Source: Hypericum androsaemum
Lineage: Eukaryota; Streptophyta; Magnoliopsida; Malpighiales; Hypericaceae
Reading direction: 5' to 3'
Assembly: GCA_963995505.1 (NCBI GenBank)
Contig: OZ023199.1
Coordinates: 62,001 to 126,000, forward strand
Length of the DNA: 64,000 bases
Part shown: positions 9,571-20,330 of the stretch, in pieces
Layout of the letters: every line of letters begins with the position of its first letter
Position numbering within the stretch: the stretch's first letter is position 1
Made by a program: the position numbers and the translations under genes
The notes under the pieces: model-generated
The model's database searches: none
Told to the model about the DNA's origin: nothing
What the model saw: only the letters and a program-made list of their open reading frames with translations

Positions 9571-11159
9571 CTACTTAACTGTAATGATCTTGATAACTGA
9601 AGCAGTTCCTACGCGGTGCAGAGCCACCACAGAATCTCCGGTCTTGCAGAATCCCTTGCCCTTTGCATGCTCAATAGCAAAGTCCAAAGCCTCTTCGGTA
9701 GTTTCTGCATGCGATGCTCTGGCAGATCCTGCGTACAAGACGGGGACCAACCCACGGAAGACGAGGCTGTGTCGCGCGGGAGCTTCGTCGCTGCATGACC
9801 AATCAAAAGAATCGGTCTTGATCTCGGGCACAACAACTGATAAAATGGGCATGGCAGGCCTGTACTTAGCCACCAGCTTTGCAGTACTTCCTCCCCTTGT
9901 TAGGACAAGAATAAGAGACGCCTTGGCGACATTGGCTGATCTGACAGCAGAGGAAGCCAGGCTCTCCAATGGGCTCATAGGCACAGGCGAGTGCTCCATA
10001 ATTCTCTTGAAGACATCTCCGTAGTGGAGAGTGCTTTCTGCTTCTAGGCATATCTTAGCCATGGTCCGGACAGCTAGCTCCGGATAGGCTCCGGCTGCTG
10101 TTTCACCACTAAGCATGACACAATCGGTGCCATCGAGAACCGCATTAGCCACATCGGTGGCTTCTGCCCTGGTTGGTCTGGGAGACTTGATCATTGACTC
10201 CAACATCTGGGTAGCAGTGACGACCGGCTTTCCTTGGATGTTGCACTTGTAGATCATCACTTTCTGTGCCAAGAAAATCTTCTCAATTGGGATTTCCATC
10301 CCAAGGTCACCACGCGCCACCATGAATGCGTCGGTATTCGCCAAGATATCGTCGAAATTAGCGACTCCCTCTTGGTTCTCAACCTATCCCAACGCATTGA
10401 TTAATTAAACAAATGTCAATTCCAATCGTAAAGCAAACGGATTCTGTTTAGAAACCGAACCTTGGACATGAGGAGGATGTTCTTGGCATGGTCCCCGAGG
10501 AGCTTGCGGACCTGGACGAGGTCGGATCCCTTGCGGACGAAAGAGAGGGCGATCATGTCGATCTTGTTGGGGACGCCCCAGCCCAAGATATCCTCCTTGT
10601 CCTTGTCGGTGAGGGTGGGGAGATCGACAATGACGCCGGGGAGATTGACGTTCTTCCTCTCCCCGAGCACGGCGGAGTTCTCGCATCGGCACCTGACCAA
10701 GCCCTTCTTCCGGTCGCAGGAGAGGACGGTGAAGGAGATGGTGCCGTCGGCGCAGAGGATGACCATCCCGGGGTTGACGTCGTGGGCGAGCTTCTTGTAG
10801 CTCATGGAGATGGTGTTGGAGTCGCCCTTGAGGTCGTAGTCGGTGGAGATGGTGATCTCGCGGCCCTGGGTGAGCTGGATGGGCTTGGAGTCCCGGAGGA
10901 AGCCGGTGCGGATCTCGGGGCCCTTGGTGTCGAGCATGACGGCGCAGAGGATGCCGGTGTTGGACATGGCGGAGTGGAGGTTGTTGAGGGTCTCCTGGTG
11001 GTACTCGTGGGACCCATGGGAGAAGTTGAACCGGGCCACGTTCATCCCCGCCACCAGCAGCTTCTCCAGCATCGCCACCGACCTGCATGCGGGGCCCAGG
11101 GTGCACACGATCTTCGTCTTGGGCCTCAGAACCACCCTCTTCTCGTCGGAGCTCGCCAT
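9571..11159 (-). CDS. Cytosolic pyruvate kinase, 2 exons, 503 aa
   Basis: Catalyses phosphoenolpyruvate + ADP to pyruvate + ATP, the last step of glycolysis. Exons are 11159-10461 (233 codons) and 10383-9571, with a GT-AG intron of 77 bases inside the active-site signature. Seen in order: KTKIVCTLGPACRSV near the N-terminus, NVARFNFSHGSHEYH (phosphate and nucleotide contacts), MLDTKGPEIRTG, the signature ILLMSKVENQEGV across the splice joint with the catalytic Lys, DAFMVARGDLGMEIP, and KPVVTATQMLESMI with RAEATDVANAVLDGTD. The C-terminal domain ends SVIKIITVK. There is no transit peptide, and the length fits plant cytosolic isozymes (about 510). Exon 1 is much more GC-rich than its surroundings, so its antisense strand carries open frames up to 228 codons; those are shadows. 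The gene is intact. Confidence 0.95.
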
Positions 11160-11714
11160 CTAAACCCTAATTAGAAGCAACCGATCACTCTCAATAATTT
11201 CCTCAGAAGCAAAGCAACCCTAAATTATATATTATTCTTCTTCTTCTTTCTTCCTTCTTCTTCTGGGGGATGTAATTGATTAATTAATAGGAAAAGTGGA
11301 AAGAAATATGGACCGGGGACGGGGTAGTTAAGACAGGCGGCGTGCGTGCGCTTCTTATTGTATTAATTTTTGAAATGGTCAATCATTCTCGTAGGGGCAT
11401 AAATGGAACGATAATAACTCCTTAGGACGAGCAGGTCCTCTTATGTTTTCTCTTCCCGTTGGCCAAATTGTGGTTTGGTGGGGCGTTGTACTGATATTCT
11501 CGCACGCACCCTTTCTGCCCATCCGTCTCTCAAAGGCAAAGGGGCGTTATTGTTATTGATTTTTTCTGAAGCTATGATATTTCGAGTCGAATCAAATCGG
11601 TCCCTCCGAAGCTTCTTTTCAAACCGATGACGTTCATTTATCCTTTTTCTTTCACTTCCTAACCAAACGTCATTTCCCAATAATGTTATGCTCGGCATCA
11701 TCCAGGTTAATTTT

Positions 11715-12123
11715 GTGGTGTTGAAAATTTCGACAATTTCGAGAATAGAGTTGTCAGTTAAAGTATTCCCTATCTGGGGTTGATTAGAAACCGCACAAAA
11801 TGTTACAGTTTTGGTTTGCAAAGAAACCGCACAAAATTGAACAATTTTTAGCAGAAAACACACTTTTTTGTGCGGTTTCTTGCACAAGCTGAACAAAAAA
11901 GTGTGTAGACAATGAGCCGAGCCGATAACCGGAGCCAAACGGCGTTCAGTTTGTGCAAGAAACCGCACAAAAAAGTGTATTTTCTACTAAAAACTGCACA
12001 ATTTTGTGTGGTTTCTTTGCAAACCAAAACCGTAACATTTTGTGCGGTTTTTAACCAACCCCAAACAGGAAATACTTTAACTGACAACTCCATTTTCGGA
12101 ATTGTCGAAATTTTCAACACCAC
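11715..12123. mobile_element. Long foldback (palindromic) element, 409 bp
   Basis: Two arms of roughly 190 bases are inverted copies around position 11919. Both encode, on opposite strands, frames with LCKKPHKKV, QTKTVTFCAV, GNTLTDNSI and VEIFNTT. The outer ends are GTGGTGTTGAAAATTTCGAC and its near-complement. Arm identity is roughly 90% by eye, less than for the 5004-5190 palindrome, so it is older. I could not define a target-site duplication, so the superfamily stays open. It lies between the pyruvate kinase promoter and the 3' end of the glucosidase II beta gene. Confidence 0.75.
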
Positions 12124-12389
12124 TGCGGAAAATCAACCCATCATCCATCCCTCTTTTCTCTCAGCTGTTACATTTTCTTCAACATTCCGCAACTTTGACA
12201 TCGAACTAAAATTCAACATTTTGCTTGGCGGCTCCAGAAAATTAAAACTTCTGGGGCCCTATATGCCTCACAATTTCTAACCTACCTCGTACAATTGATC
12301 CAACCTCTTCAATGGTCCGATTTCCCTCTCTTTCTATTGATAGGTTCCCAATAGTCAGCATCCTATGCAGCTTAGATATTTCTGGAGGC

Positions 12390-15300
12390 TTAAAGTTCAT
12401 CATGGCCTTGCGGCCGTCGCTGGTTCATCAACTCTAGTTTCTCTTCTAGTTCCTGCAACACCGTCTTCACTGATGAGCAGATCAAACAAACAGAGAACAA
12501 ACCAGAATCCCCTACATGATCTTGACTATACCTTCAGCTTCTGCTCCAGGCAAACTGCTGGGGTGGATAGCAACGCCATATATCTAGCATAACAAGACCA
12601 ACAGTCAGAATACAACAAGAGCAGGGCGTGATGTGGTGTGTGTGCGTGTGCGTGTCATTGATAGACAGATAGAGAGAGTGTGTGTACTCGCAGCGGCTTG
12701 GTTCGTCCACATCTGTAACCTCGTTTTTCAGTCCACATCTTAGCTTCACCTATCATACATAAAACTGGTTTTATTAGACTACCACTACCAAAGGACCTGC
12801 TCTTCACAGCACACATTCAGATCAACGAGCCTAGTTTTGTTGATCAAAGTACAAAAAGCATGGACCAAAACAACTGAAAGAGCAAAACGTATTGCAATGT
12901 TTGCTGCTAGGCGAAAAAATTGCTTACTGTTGACCTATTTATTGAACAGCTTAGCACAAAGTTGCATGCTGCTGTCGAAATAAAAAACCCTACTTTAAAT
13001 ACACTCACTCTATTGGCTGAAACATAAGTGTGCGCCACAACAAGTCTCAGCAGACACTACCACTTTGGGGAACAAGAACTCCAAGCAATCAAATTTGAAG
13101 ATACCTTTAAGCTTCTATCAGGCCCATTCCAGCACTTATCACCATTTGAAAAGACCATCACTCTGTATGAATTTTCGAATTTTTCCCAGCGCCTGTATAC
13201 CACAGTAAGCATTTAGAAGAAGTATTAGTCTCAAGTAAGAAGCTTTTAAGACTGCGTATGCGCTTTACTGACTGTTCAAGAAATTGTGTTCAGATTAGAT
13301 TTTTCTTGCAAAGTTAGATAACCTACCCCAAACGAGTTGACGAGTGACCCTCCTGCTGTGACGCATCTTTGAATGGGCAGACTTTATAAACGTATCTGAA
13401 TCCAGAATTTCAAATGTCAAATGACAAAACTAATGGCAGAAAAATACTTGGACATAAACTAAGCTGACTAGAGTAACTAGCAGGGATGACATTCATGAAC
13501 AGAAAACAATTCAGAAGCTTTTTTCTAATCGAAAAGTTTATTTTTGCAAAATCAACACATTTTAAGCATAATAAACCTAGGCGCAGAGGGTATCTTAAAC
13601 TTGGGTTGCTTCTAAGCTTCAAATGCCCAAGCACCTAGGTTCATGAAGCAAAGTAAATGAGACCAGATTTATGTCCTCACTTGTTCTGCTTGCCCTCAAA
13701 ACATTGGTCATAGAATGAATAGAACTCCTTGTCCAACCCTGTGATTCCAACTTTCAATCGGCTGCAGAAGTAAGAAATATCACAGAATAAAGCCACAAAG
13801 ATTATCACAAACTAACCAAAGTCATGCTTAAGCTTCTGCGTTAAACTTGAGATCTTCGACTGTAACTTTGTCAACTTGGAGTTGGATTCCTCGTATTCTT
13901 TGCGTATTTTAGCTACATCTGAAAAAAGCAGAGACAAATAAGCAAACCATTTTTTCTGCTAGTACTGAGATTTGGGTTGAGAAGAGAAGCATCCAGGTGT
14001 AAGGCGTACCTGACAGGTCTACTGGAGCTTGGAACACATTAACTGCCTGTATGATGTTACGAATAGTCTGCTGAATCTTCTCCAACCAAGATGGACTACT
14101 TGAAGGCGTTATATCTAGAAGACAAAATGCAGTCAATTCACAAGGAGATTTAGAACACTAGCTTTGTGACTCAGATAATGTATATCATAACACAAAGTGG
14201 AGTAATTAGAAATAAGACCTGAGAAATCTTGTTCATTTTCATCTGCGTCATGTTGGTACGTCTGATCAGCGTCATGGTGAGTGTCCTCTTCGTAATTATC
14301 ATCCATGGTGTCCTCTACATCAGCATCATCATACTTTCCAGTGTCATCATCTGTTTCTGAAGAATATCCATCGTGTTCCTCATCATCAGCATCATGGGAA
14401 CTGTCTTCATGATATTCATGTTCACTATCCTTTGCACTATCAACTTCCTCAGTTTGCGTCTCACTGGTTCTAGTCCAACGAGAGGCAACAAGATGACCCA
14501 ACTCTTCTTTTGACAAACCTTCTGTGTTTTCACCTCCATCATTGGCCTATAATCGCACCCAGAGTTGGCATGAGAGATGGCCAAAAGTCCAGGGAAGACA
14601 ACTATGAAACTTGATCAATGATACTTCACAAGGAGGCGGACTCACCACTTTAGACAAATCAGTAGAACCCTCACTGGAAGTAGCATGATCCACACCAGGC
14701 GTCCCCACAGGTTCTTCTTCAAATGTGCCCTGTTTCTGCATGGAAGAGGAGGTCACTCTCCAAACCCTGGCCAAAAGTACATTTGAGAACTTTGATGGTA
14801 ACTATGATCAAAGTCTTACCAGCTCCGCTACATGAGATGAATGAGCTTCTATCTTGGAGTCATCAACATGTCCAGCTTCAGGGGCAGGATCAAGATGTGG
14901 CGCTTCTTCAGTCTATTAACCATGAGTGAAAATGAAAGTCATGAGCTATTACATTCGACTCATCAGCTTGCAGCATAAATCGCTCCTTGCTATCAGGAGT
15001 AGAACAGTATGTGTTTGATAGGATGAACGCAACGGACAAGAGTGAGAAGTAACAAAAGAAAAACCTGATGAGGAGGAGACTCGTCAATAGTTCCAATATG
15101 GTCATCGTCACGGGAAGTATCGAGCGGATTATCAGCACTGGGTTGCTCCTTACCGGTGCCAGCACCTTCTGGGGTCTCGGTTGGATTCTTGCTGTCCTTC
15201 TCTTGAGCTTCTTTTTGCTCCTTTTCTTTGCGGATCCGCTCCTTCTCTTCCGCCTTGTCCAGTTGCTCTTTACGCTCTGCAAAAGCAGAGGAGCGAAGCA

Positions 15301-16174
15301 AGCTGAAACAGAGAAGTCCGTCCGGCATAGGAAAGGAATGAAGAATAGGAAGGAAGAGTACCTTTGAGCTGGTGAACGAGATGCTTGAGCACGGACTCGT
15401 CCTTCTTGAGGGAAGAAAGCTCGGCCCCGTCCTTGGCCAAGGAAGATTTGGCATTGCGAACGAGGTTGTCCCTCAAAGAAACACCCTCCTTGTAAGTGGC
15501 GATCTTAGCCTTCAACTTGTCGCGAGCAACCTTGCCGGCCTCCCAGCAGGTATTGGGGCACTCGACTTGGCCGTCATACTCATCGCTGCCATCACAGCAA
15601 TCTAGACACACACATTAATTAATTAAGCAGAAAATTCGACGCAGAGAGAGAGAGAGAGAGAGAGTAGGGATACCGCAGATGGCGTCGTTGACACGGGAAG
15701 AGAACAGGGAGATGGGAGTGTGGCCATCGTTCCGGCAGTAGAACTTCCCCCGAGGGCAGGCCGATGTGCCTGTTTCATAGATTAGTTAGTCGGGGCAACG
15801 GTTCGGACACCTACCAACGTACCCAAGTATATGGAAGAGAGAGAGAGAGGGGGGGGACCAGGCTCGTCGGTGGCGTCGGGGCAATCGCAGAAGTCGTCGT
15901 TGAGCTGAGCTTTGGTGAAAGTAATCTTGGATCCGCTGCACTTGAAGGTGTCCCCCGAGCGGTAGTAGTCTTGGTCTGCATTTCAACAAGGGTATATGCG
16001 TAAATACGCGCAAAATCAGGAACATCAGGTAGATTAGAGGGAGGGACCTTGAGGAGGGATTCCCAGGTACTTGTTGTTGGGGGCAACCGACTCCGATGCA
16101 CCGATCAGCCCTACCAGAATAACCATCATCGTTAACATCGCCATCACATTTCTCCTCCGCATCGTCGTCACCAT
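12390..16174 (-). CDS. Glucosidase II beta subunit, 16 exons, 633 aa, HDEL terminus
   Basis: Non-catalytic subunit of ER glucosidase II, which trims glucose from N-glycans in the calnexin cycle; it holds the alpha subunit in the ER and presents the glycan. Exons (minus): 16174-16048, 15975-15859, 15769-15674, 15601-15362, 15276-15065, 14912-14820, 14735-14646, 14546-14219, 14114-14010, 13918-13817, 13738-13681, 13395-13327, 13192-13105, 12749-12688, 12583-12532, 12452-12390. All keep frame. The protein has a signal peptide ([17 protein letters not shown]), two LDL-receptor-like Cys-rich repeats ([11 protein letters not shown] and [11 protein letters not shown], the first Cys at the exon joint), a charged coiled coil ([19 protein letters not shown]), an Asp/Glu-rich stretch, the MRH sugar-binding domain ([59 protein letters not shown]) and the C-terminal ER-retrieval signal HDEL. 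The start could be any of several close Met codons (16174 or up to 30 bases downstream). Confidence 0.93.
15644..15665. repeat. (GA)n in a glucosidase II beta intron
   Basis: A short GA run in the intron between the third and fourth coding exons. Confidence 0.7.
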
Positions 16175-16869
16175 TTCCTTTCTCCCTACTACTACTACTA
16201 CTTACTATTGTGTCTTCTTCCCGGAGGACTTGGCTCGTTTCCCAGCTCTCTCTCTCTCTCTCTCTCTGTGGATGCGGCCTGGGCCAAGTCCATGGGCCGT
16301 AATGAGCTCGGCATGGGTTTGGGTGTACCAATTGGATTTACTACTACTACTACTCTAGGCTAGGCATAGCCTTCCCCAAAAATAAAAAAAAAAGCGGCCG
16401 GCGTCTACTAAACTAGGGTTTAGAAGAGGGGCAAGGACGGTGTATATATAATATAAGATATGCCACCATTAGAATGCAATGCAATGGACGCCCCTCCCTC
16501 CCAACCAGCGTTATGAGTTCATCTGCTTCCGGCTAGTTTCTTCAATTAAAGTTGTTTGTTTCTTGTGCTTCTTTTTTTATAATTGTTACTTAGTTGATGA
16601 TGGATGGCCTGATATTGCAAATTCCTTGATCTGTTGTTGTATGAGATGAATCAAGGAATCTATCGTCAGGCAAAAGGGATGCAAAGTCGGTTGTATTTCC
16701 TACAATCGGCTCTGACTTTAGCTCCGAGTTTCCTTCCTCCATAGGATTCCCCGGTGACAAGGCAGATACATTCATTCATTCTTCCCAGTTTCATTTCTTT
16801 TCTTTTTTAAATTTAAATTAACTCTTTGGATTACAGTCAATTATGCGCCCAATCTTAGATTGATGATAA
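16175..16869. other. Intergenic: glucosidase II beta leader and AT-rich spacer
   Basis: Holds the CT-repeat leader (about 16248-16268) and promoter of the glucosidase II beta gene. A 61-codon minus frame at 16775-16590 (starting MNVSALSPGN) resembles nothing I know and has no splice context; I do not call it a gene. Confidence 0.5.
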
Positions 16870-17649
16870 GAAGTATAGTTGACAGTTGACTTGATCGCGT
16901 CCACAATGTGCAAGTAATCATTGACAACTGATGAGATTGCTTAGGAGAGAGGGAGGGATTAGTGTGTATAAAGAAAGAAAGAGAAAGAAAGAAAGAGAAA
17001 GAAAGAAAGGAAGGAAGGTAAGCAAGTAGTAGTAACTTGTTCTTGTTGGGCATATAGAAGCGTTCAAACACTAGTGGGGGAATGGGGCTTCATGACTTGT
17101 CTGCATTGCATATAAGTGACTTGTTCATCATCATAGTTCATATTCATGTCCCACATTGATTTTCCAAATTGCTTCTTTGTCCCATGGTAATAGAGTTTTG
17201 AGGTCAAATCAGTTCGCATGATAGATATCCCTTCCTGTCCCAATCACAATTGAATCTCTTTTTTGTATCAGTTCGTTCGTGTGCAGGCATGTTAAGAAGA
17301 GAGCAAGTTGTAACTAACTTTCCTTGTCAGCTTCCTCCACCCGACAAGTGTTATATCCTCGCCTTCTCGCATCACCTCTGTTGTTGTTCATAATCCAAAC
17401 CCCCATCATCCTATATTCTGTGTGATATATGTTCCAGTAATATTGATGCGAAGATACCTCCAAATTAAACTGATTGCCACTCCGGTATCTGAACTTGGCA
17501 GCTTCATTAACTATCTGCAGAGAATTATTACTGAGCTGTTCAGTCAACCTTAAAAGTTATAAATATAGAAGAAAGCTGCAACATAGTACAATCACCTGAT
17601 CGAAAGCAGGGAAGATAATAATCTGCAAATCGCTCGATTGCCCTGCATA

Positions 17650-18168
17650 TGTCAATTTTGGTGGAAGGAAAAATGGGAGAGTGAAAAGAGAGGAAGAAGG
17701 AGCTGGAAAGAAGAGAAGCCAAATCGTTTCATTGAATCATTTCTCTCTCATTCTCTGTACCATACAAAATTGGTTTTGGGTAAGGATTTATATCCCCTTA
17801 AACCCAACTACACATGTACTACACTACAGAGAAAATGGATAAGAAGGAATATTGGTGGAGAATATCCTCACCACCTGTCCAAACTAATTTTGTCATTTAG
17901 CTGGAGAAAAAGATATGTTGGCATTGAGTGGGACGCGCACGTCCCCTATGCAAATCTCCAGCTGTCCAACCCGAGGAGTGGGACCCGCACGTGCTTTCTT
18001 CTTGGACTCCTTGGTGTTGGATTGTAACTTGGGCGAGTCATTATCATTGGGCTGAAAATACCCATCAACTTCTTTCTCCTTACCTTTAAGCCCATCGGTC
18101 CTTCCCCCCATTTCTTCATCTTCAAATTCAGCAGTAGGAGGAAGAACATGAAACACAGAATATGATTT
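17650..18168 (-). repeat. Copia 3' LTR
   Basis: Matches 22317-22836 almost base for base. In minus orientation the reverse transcriptase frame runs straight into it and continues for about 90 codons (VFHVLPPTAEFEDEEM through NANISFSPAK) before a stop, so the broken element encodes an RT-LTR fusion tail. The LTR copy alone carries the same frame at 22824-22561. Confidence 0.85.
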
Positions 18169-19717
18169 AGGCGGAGAGGAAGCTGGATAATATAAGCCTG
18201 CACCTGGAGAATTCTTCAAGTACTTCAAGACACGATGTGCAGCTTTGAGATGTAAATCAGTTGGAGAGGTCATGAATTGACTTAACTGCTGCACTGCAAA
18301 AGTGATATCTAGTCTGGTGTTTGTCAAATAAATCAAACGTCCAACCAATCTTCGATACATAGAAGAGGAAATAGGTTCCTCTGGATCAATCTCCCAACCA
18401 TCTTCAGGCTCCAGTGCAGGTAGATCATCTAAGAGAATGCCCCCTTCACTGACAGGAACCAAATGTACATTTACCTCAGCAGGTGTAAGAGATGGTTTAG
18501 AACCAAGAAAACCTGTGTCATTGAGTAGCTCTAGGGTGTACTTCTTTTGGCAAAGATGAAGTCCTTCAGCAGTGCGAGCTATCTCAAGACCAAGAAAGTA
18601 TTGAAGCTCTCCCAAATCTTTAATTTTCAAATTTTGGCTTAAGTACTCTTTGGTGGCTGTTAGGATCGCCAGAGTAGGACCTGCAAGAACTATATCATCC
18701 ACATACACAAGAAGAGCTATGTACTCAGCAGCAGAACCTTTAGTGAACAAGGAGTGATCGGCATGAGACTGAGAGAAACCAAATTGAAGAAGAAGAGAGG
18801 TGAGTTTGGCAAACCATTGCCTACTAGCCTGCTTAAGGCCATACAAAGATTTATGTTATCTACACACCAGTCCGTTATGATGCTGAGGCAATTGTAGACC
18901 CGGAGGTGTCTCCATGTATACTTCTTCATTGAGATCACCATTAAGAAATGCATTATTAACATCAAGTTGGTGTAGATGCCACTTGTAATGTACTGCAACA
19001 GCTAACAAGGTACGAACACTGGTCAGCTTTGCTAAAGGAGAAAAAGTGTCAAGAAAGTCTATCCCAAAGATTTGAGTATACCCTTTGGCTACAAGACGAG
19101 CCTTATATCTTTCAATACTTCCATCAACTCTGTTTAATCTTGAACACCCATTTGCACTTCACAGGACTCTTTCCAACAGGTAATGGCACTAGCTCCCAGG
19201 TGTGATTAGACTATAAAGCTGCAAGTTCAGCTTCCATGGCCTCATTCCAACACTTGTGTTTGATGGCTTCACTATAGGTTTTGGGCTCAATATTGGTTAG
19301 AATACTAAGAGAGAATGCTCGATGATAAAATGAAAGATGATCAATGCTAAAGAATAAAGAGATAGGGTGAGAGGTACTGACTTTACCCGTGGATGTCATA
19401 GTAAGTGAACTGTTACAAACATAATCAGCCAAATAAGCTGGGGGAGCTCTGCTCCTATGATTTCTTGCTGCAGGCACATCTGGACTAACTAATTGGTCAG
19501 GTTGTGAGGGACTAGGACTTGTGTCATGGCTAGATGAAGGTGTATATCTAGTAGGAGAAGGTGATGGCACCACTACAGGTGAGGGTGGAGTGGAATGAGG
19601 TGTCAAGTTTCCTACAGGTGGAACAGTAGGAAAGTCTGGTAAATCAGTTAGGGGACTTGCTGATGGGAGAACTAAATCTGTAGGAGCATAAGGTTGGAAG
19701 AAATTGGGATTATACAT
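17900..19717 (-). pseudogene. Copia reverse transcriptase region, interrupted
   Basis: 19717-19211 holds the Pro/Ser-rich linker and the RT start (KTYSEAIKHKCWNEAMEAEL). 19210-18850 is broken by stops and slips but still carries ELVPLP-like and [14 protein letters not shown] sense. 18846 onward reads MYGLKQASRQWFAKL, then the catalytic YVDDIVLAG, then LRY-type IYLTNTRLDITFAVQQLSQF. The domain stops at GLYYPASSPPKS, where RNase H should begin, and reads into the LTR. RT without RNase H cannot complete retrotransposition on its own. Confidence 0.8.
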
Positions 19718-19784
19718 GTGGTTATTCTGAAATAGGAAAACATCCTCTTAGAAAATAGTCACGTGAGAAAATAATTGATTGGTT

Positions 19785-20330
19785 TTACAAGCTGTAAAGT
19801 TTATAGGCCTTAAGACCAGAAGGTATTCCAAGGAAAATGTAAGGAGCTGACCTTGGATCAAACTTTGATCTTCCATGCTGTAAAGTTGAACCATAGCACA
19901 AACATCCAAAAACACGCAAATGGTTCAACTTAGGAGCTTGGTTATGCAATTTTTCAAAAGGTGTTTTATTCCCTAAAGAGATGGAAGGTGTTGGATTGAT
20001 TAAATAGGTGGCATGGAGCACACAATCACTCCAAAACACAAGAGGCAAGTGAGCTTGAATGCATAAAGTACGTGCAATGTTTAAAATATGTTGGTATTTT
20101 CGTTCAACTCTTCCATTTTGTTGGGGAGTTTCAACACAAGATGTTTTATGGTGTATACCTCGTTGAAGAAAGAATTGTGTCATGAAAAACTCCTGTCCTT
20201 GATCACTTCTAACAGTTTTAACTTTAGTTTTGAACTGAGTTTCAACCATATTGCAAAAAATTTCAAGTAAAGGCCTGGCTTCACTCTTGTTTTTCATCAA
20301 AAAAAGTCCATAAGCTTCTAGTGTGATCAT
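19785..20330 (-). pseudogene. Copia integrase, rest of the domain (frameshifted from gag)
   Basis: Continues the integrase core: VKTVRSDQGQEF carries the second catalytic Asp and SCVETPQQNGRVERK the catalytic Glu. It ends with FGCLCYGSTL and SAPYIFLGIPSGLKAYKLYSL, the usual end of the Copia integrase. Out of frame with the upstream part because of the A-run insertion, so it cannot be translated as one polyprotein without frameshifting. Confidence 0.85.

Noticed and set aside
10488..11174. 228-codon plus-strand frame, rich in Gly/Val/Asp/Glu
   Set aside because: It is the exact antisense of GC-rich pyruvate kinase exon 1, whose minus-strand motifs are unmistakable. Third-position GC on the real strand keeps the antisense open.
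13761..13817. Alternative joint adding about ten residues before DKEFYSFY in glucosidase II beta
   Set aside because: An upstream acceptor at 13763-13762 needs a different donor and inserts residues not known in the family. The acceptor at 13740-13739 restores [12 protein letters not shown] directly and keeps frame.
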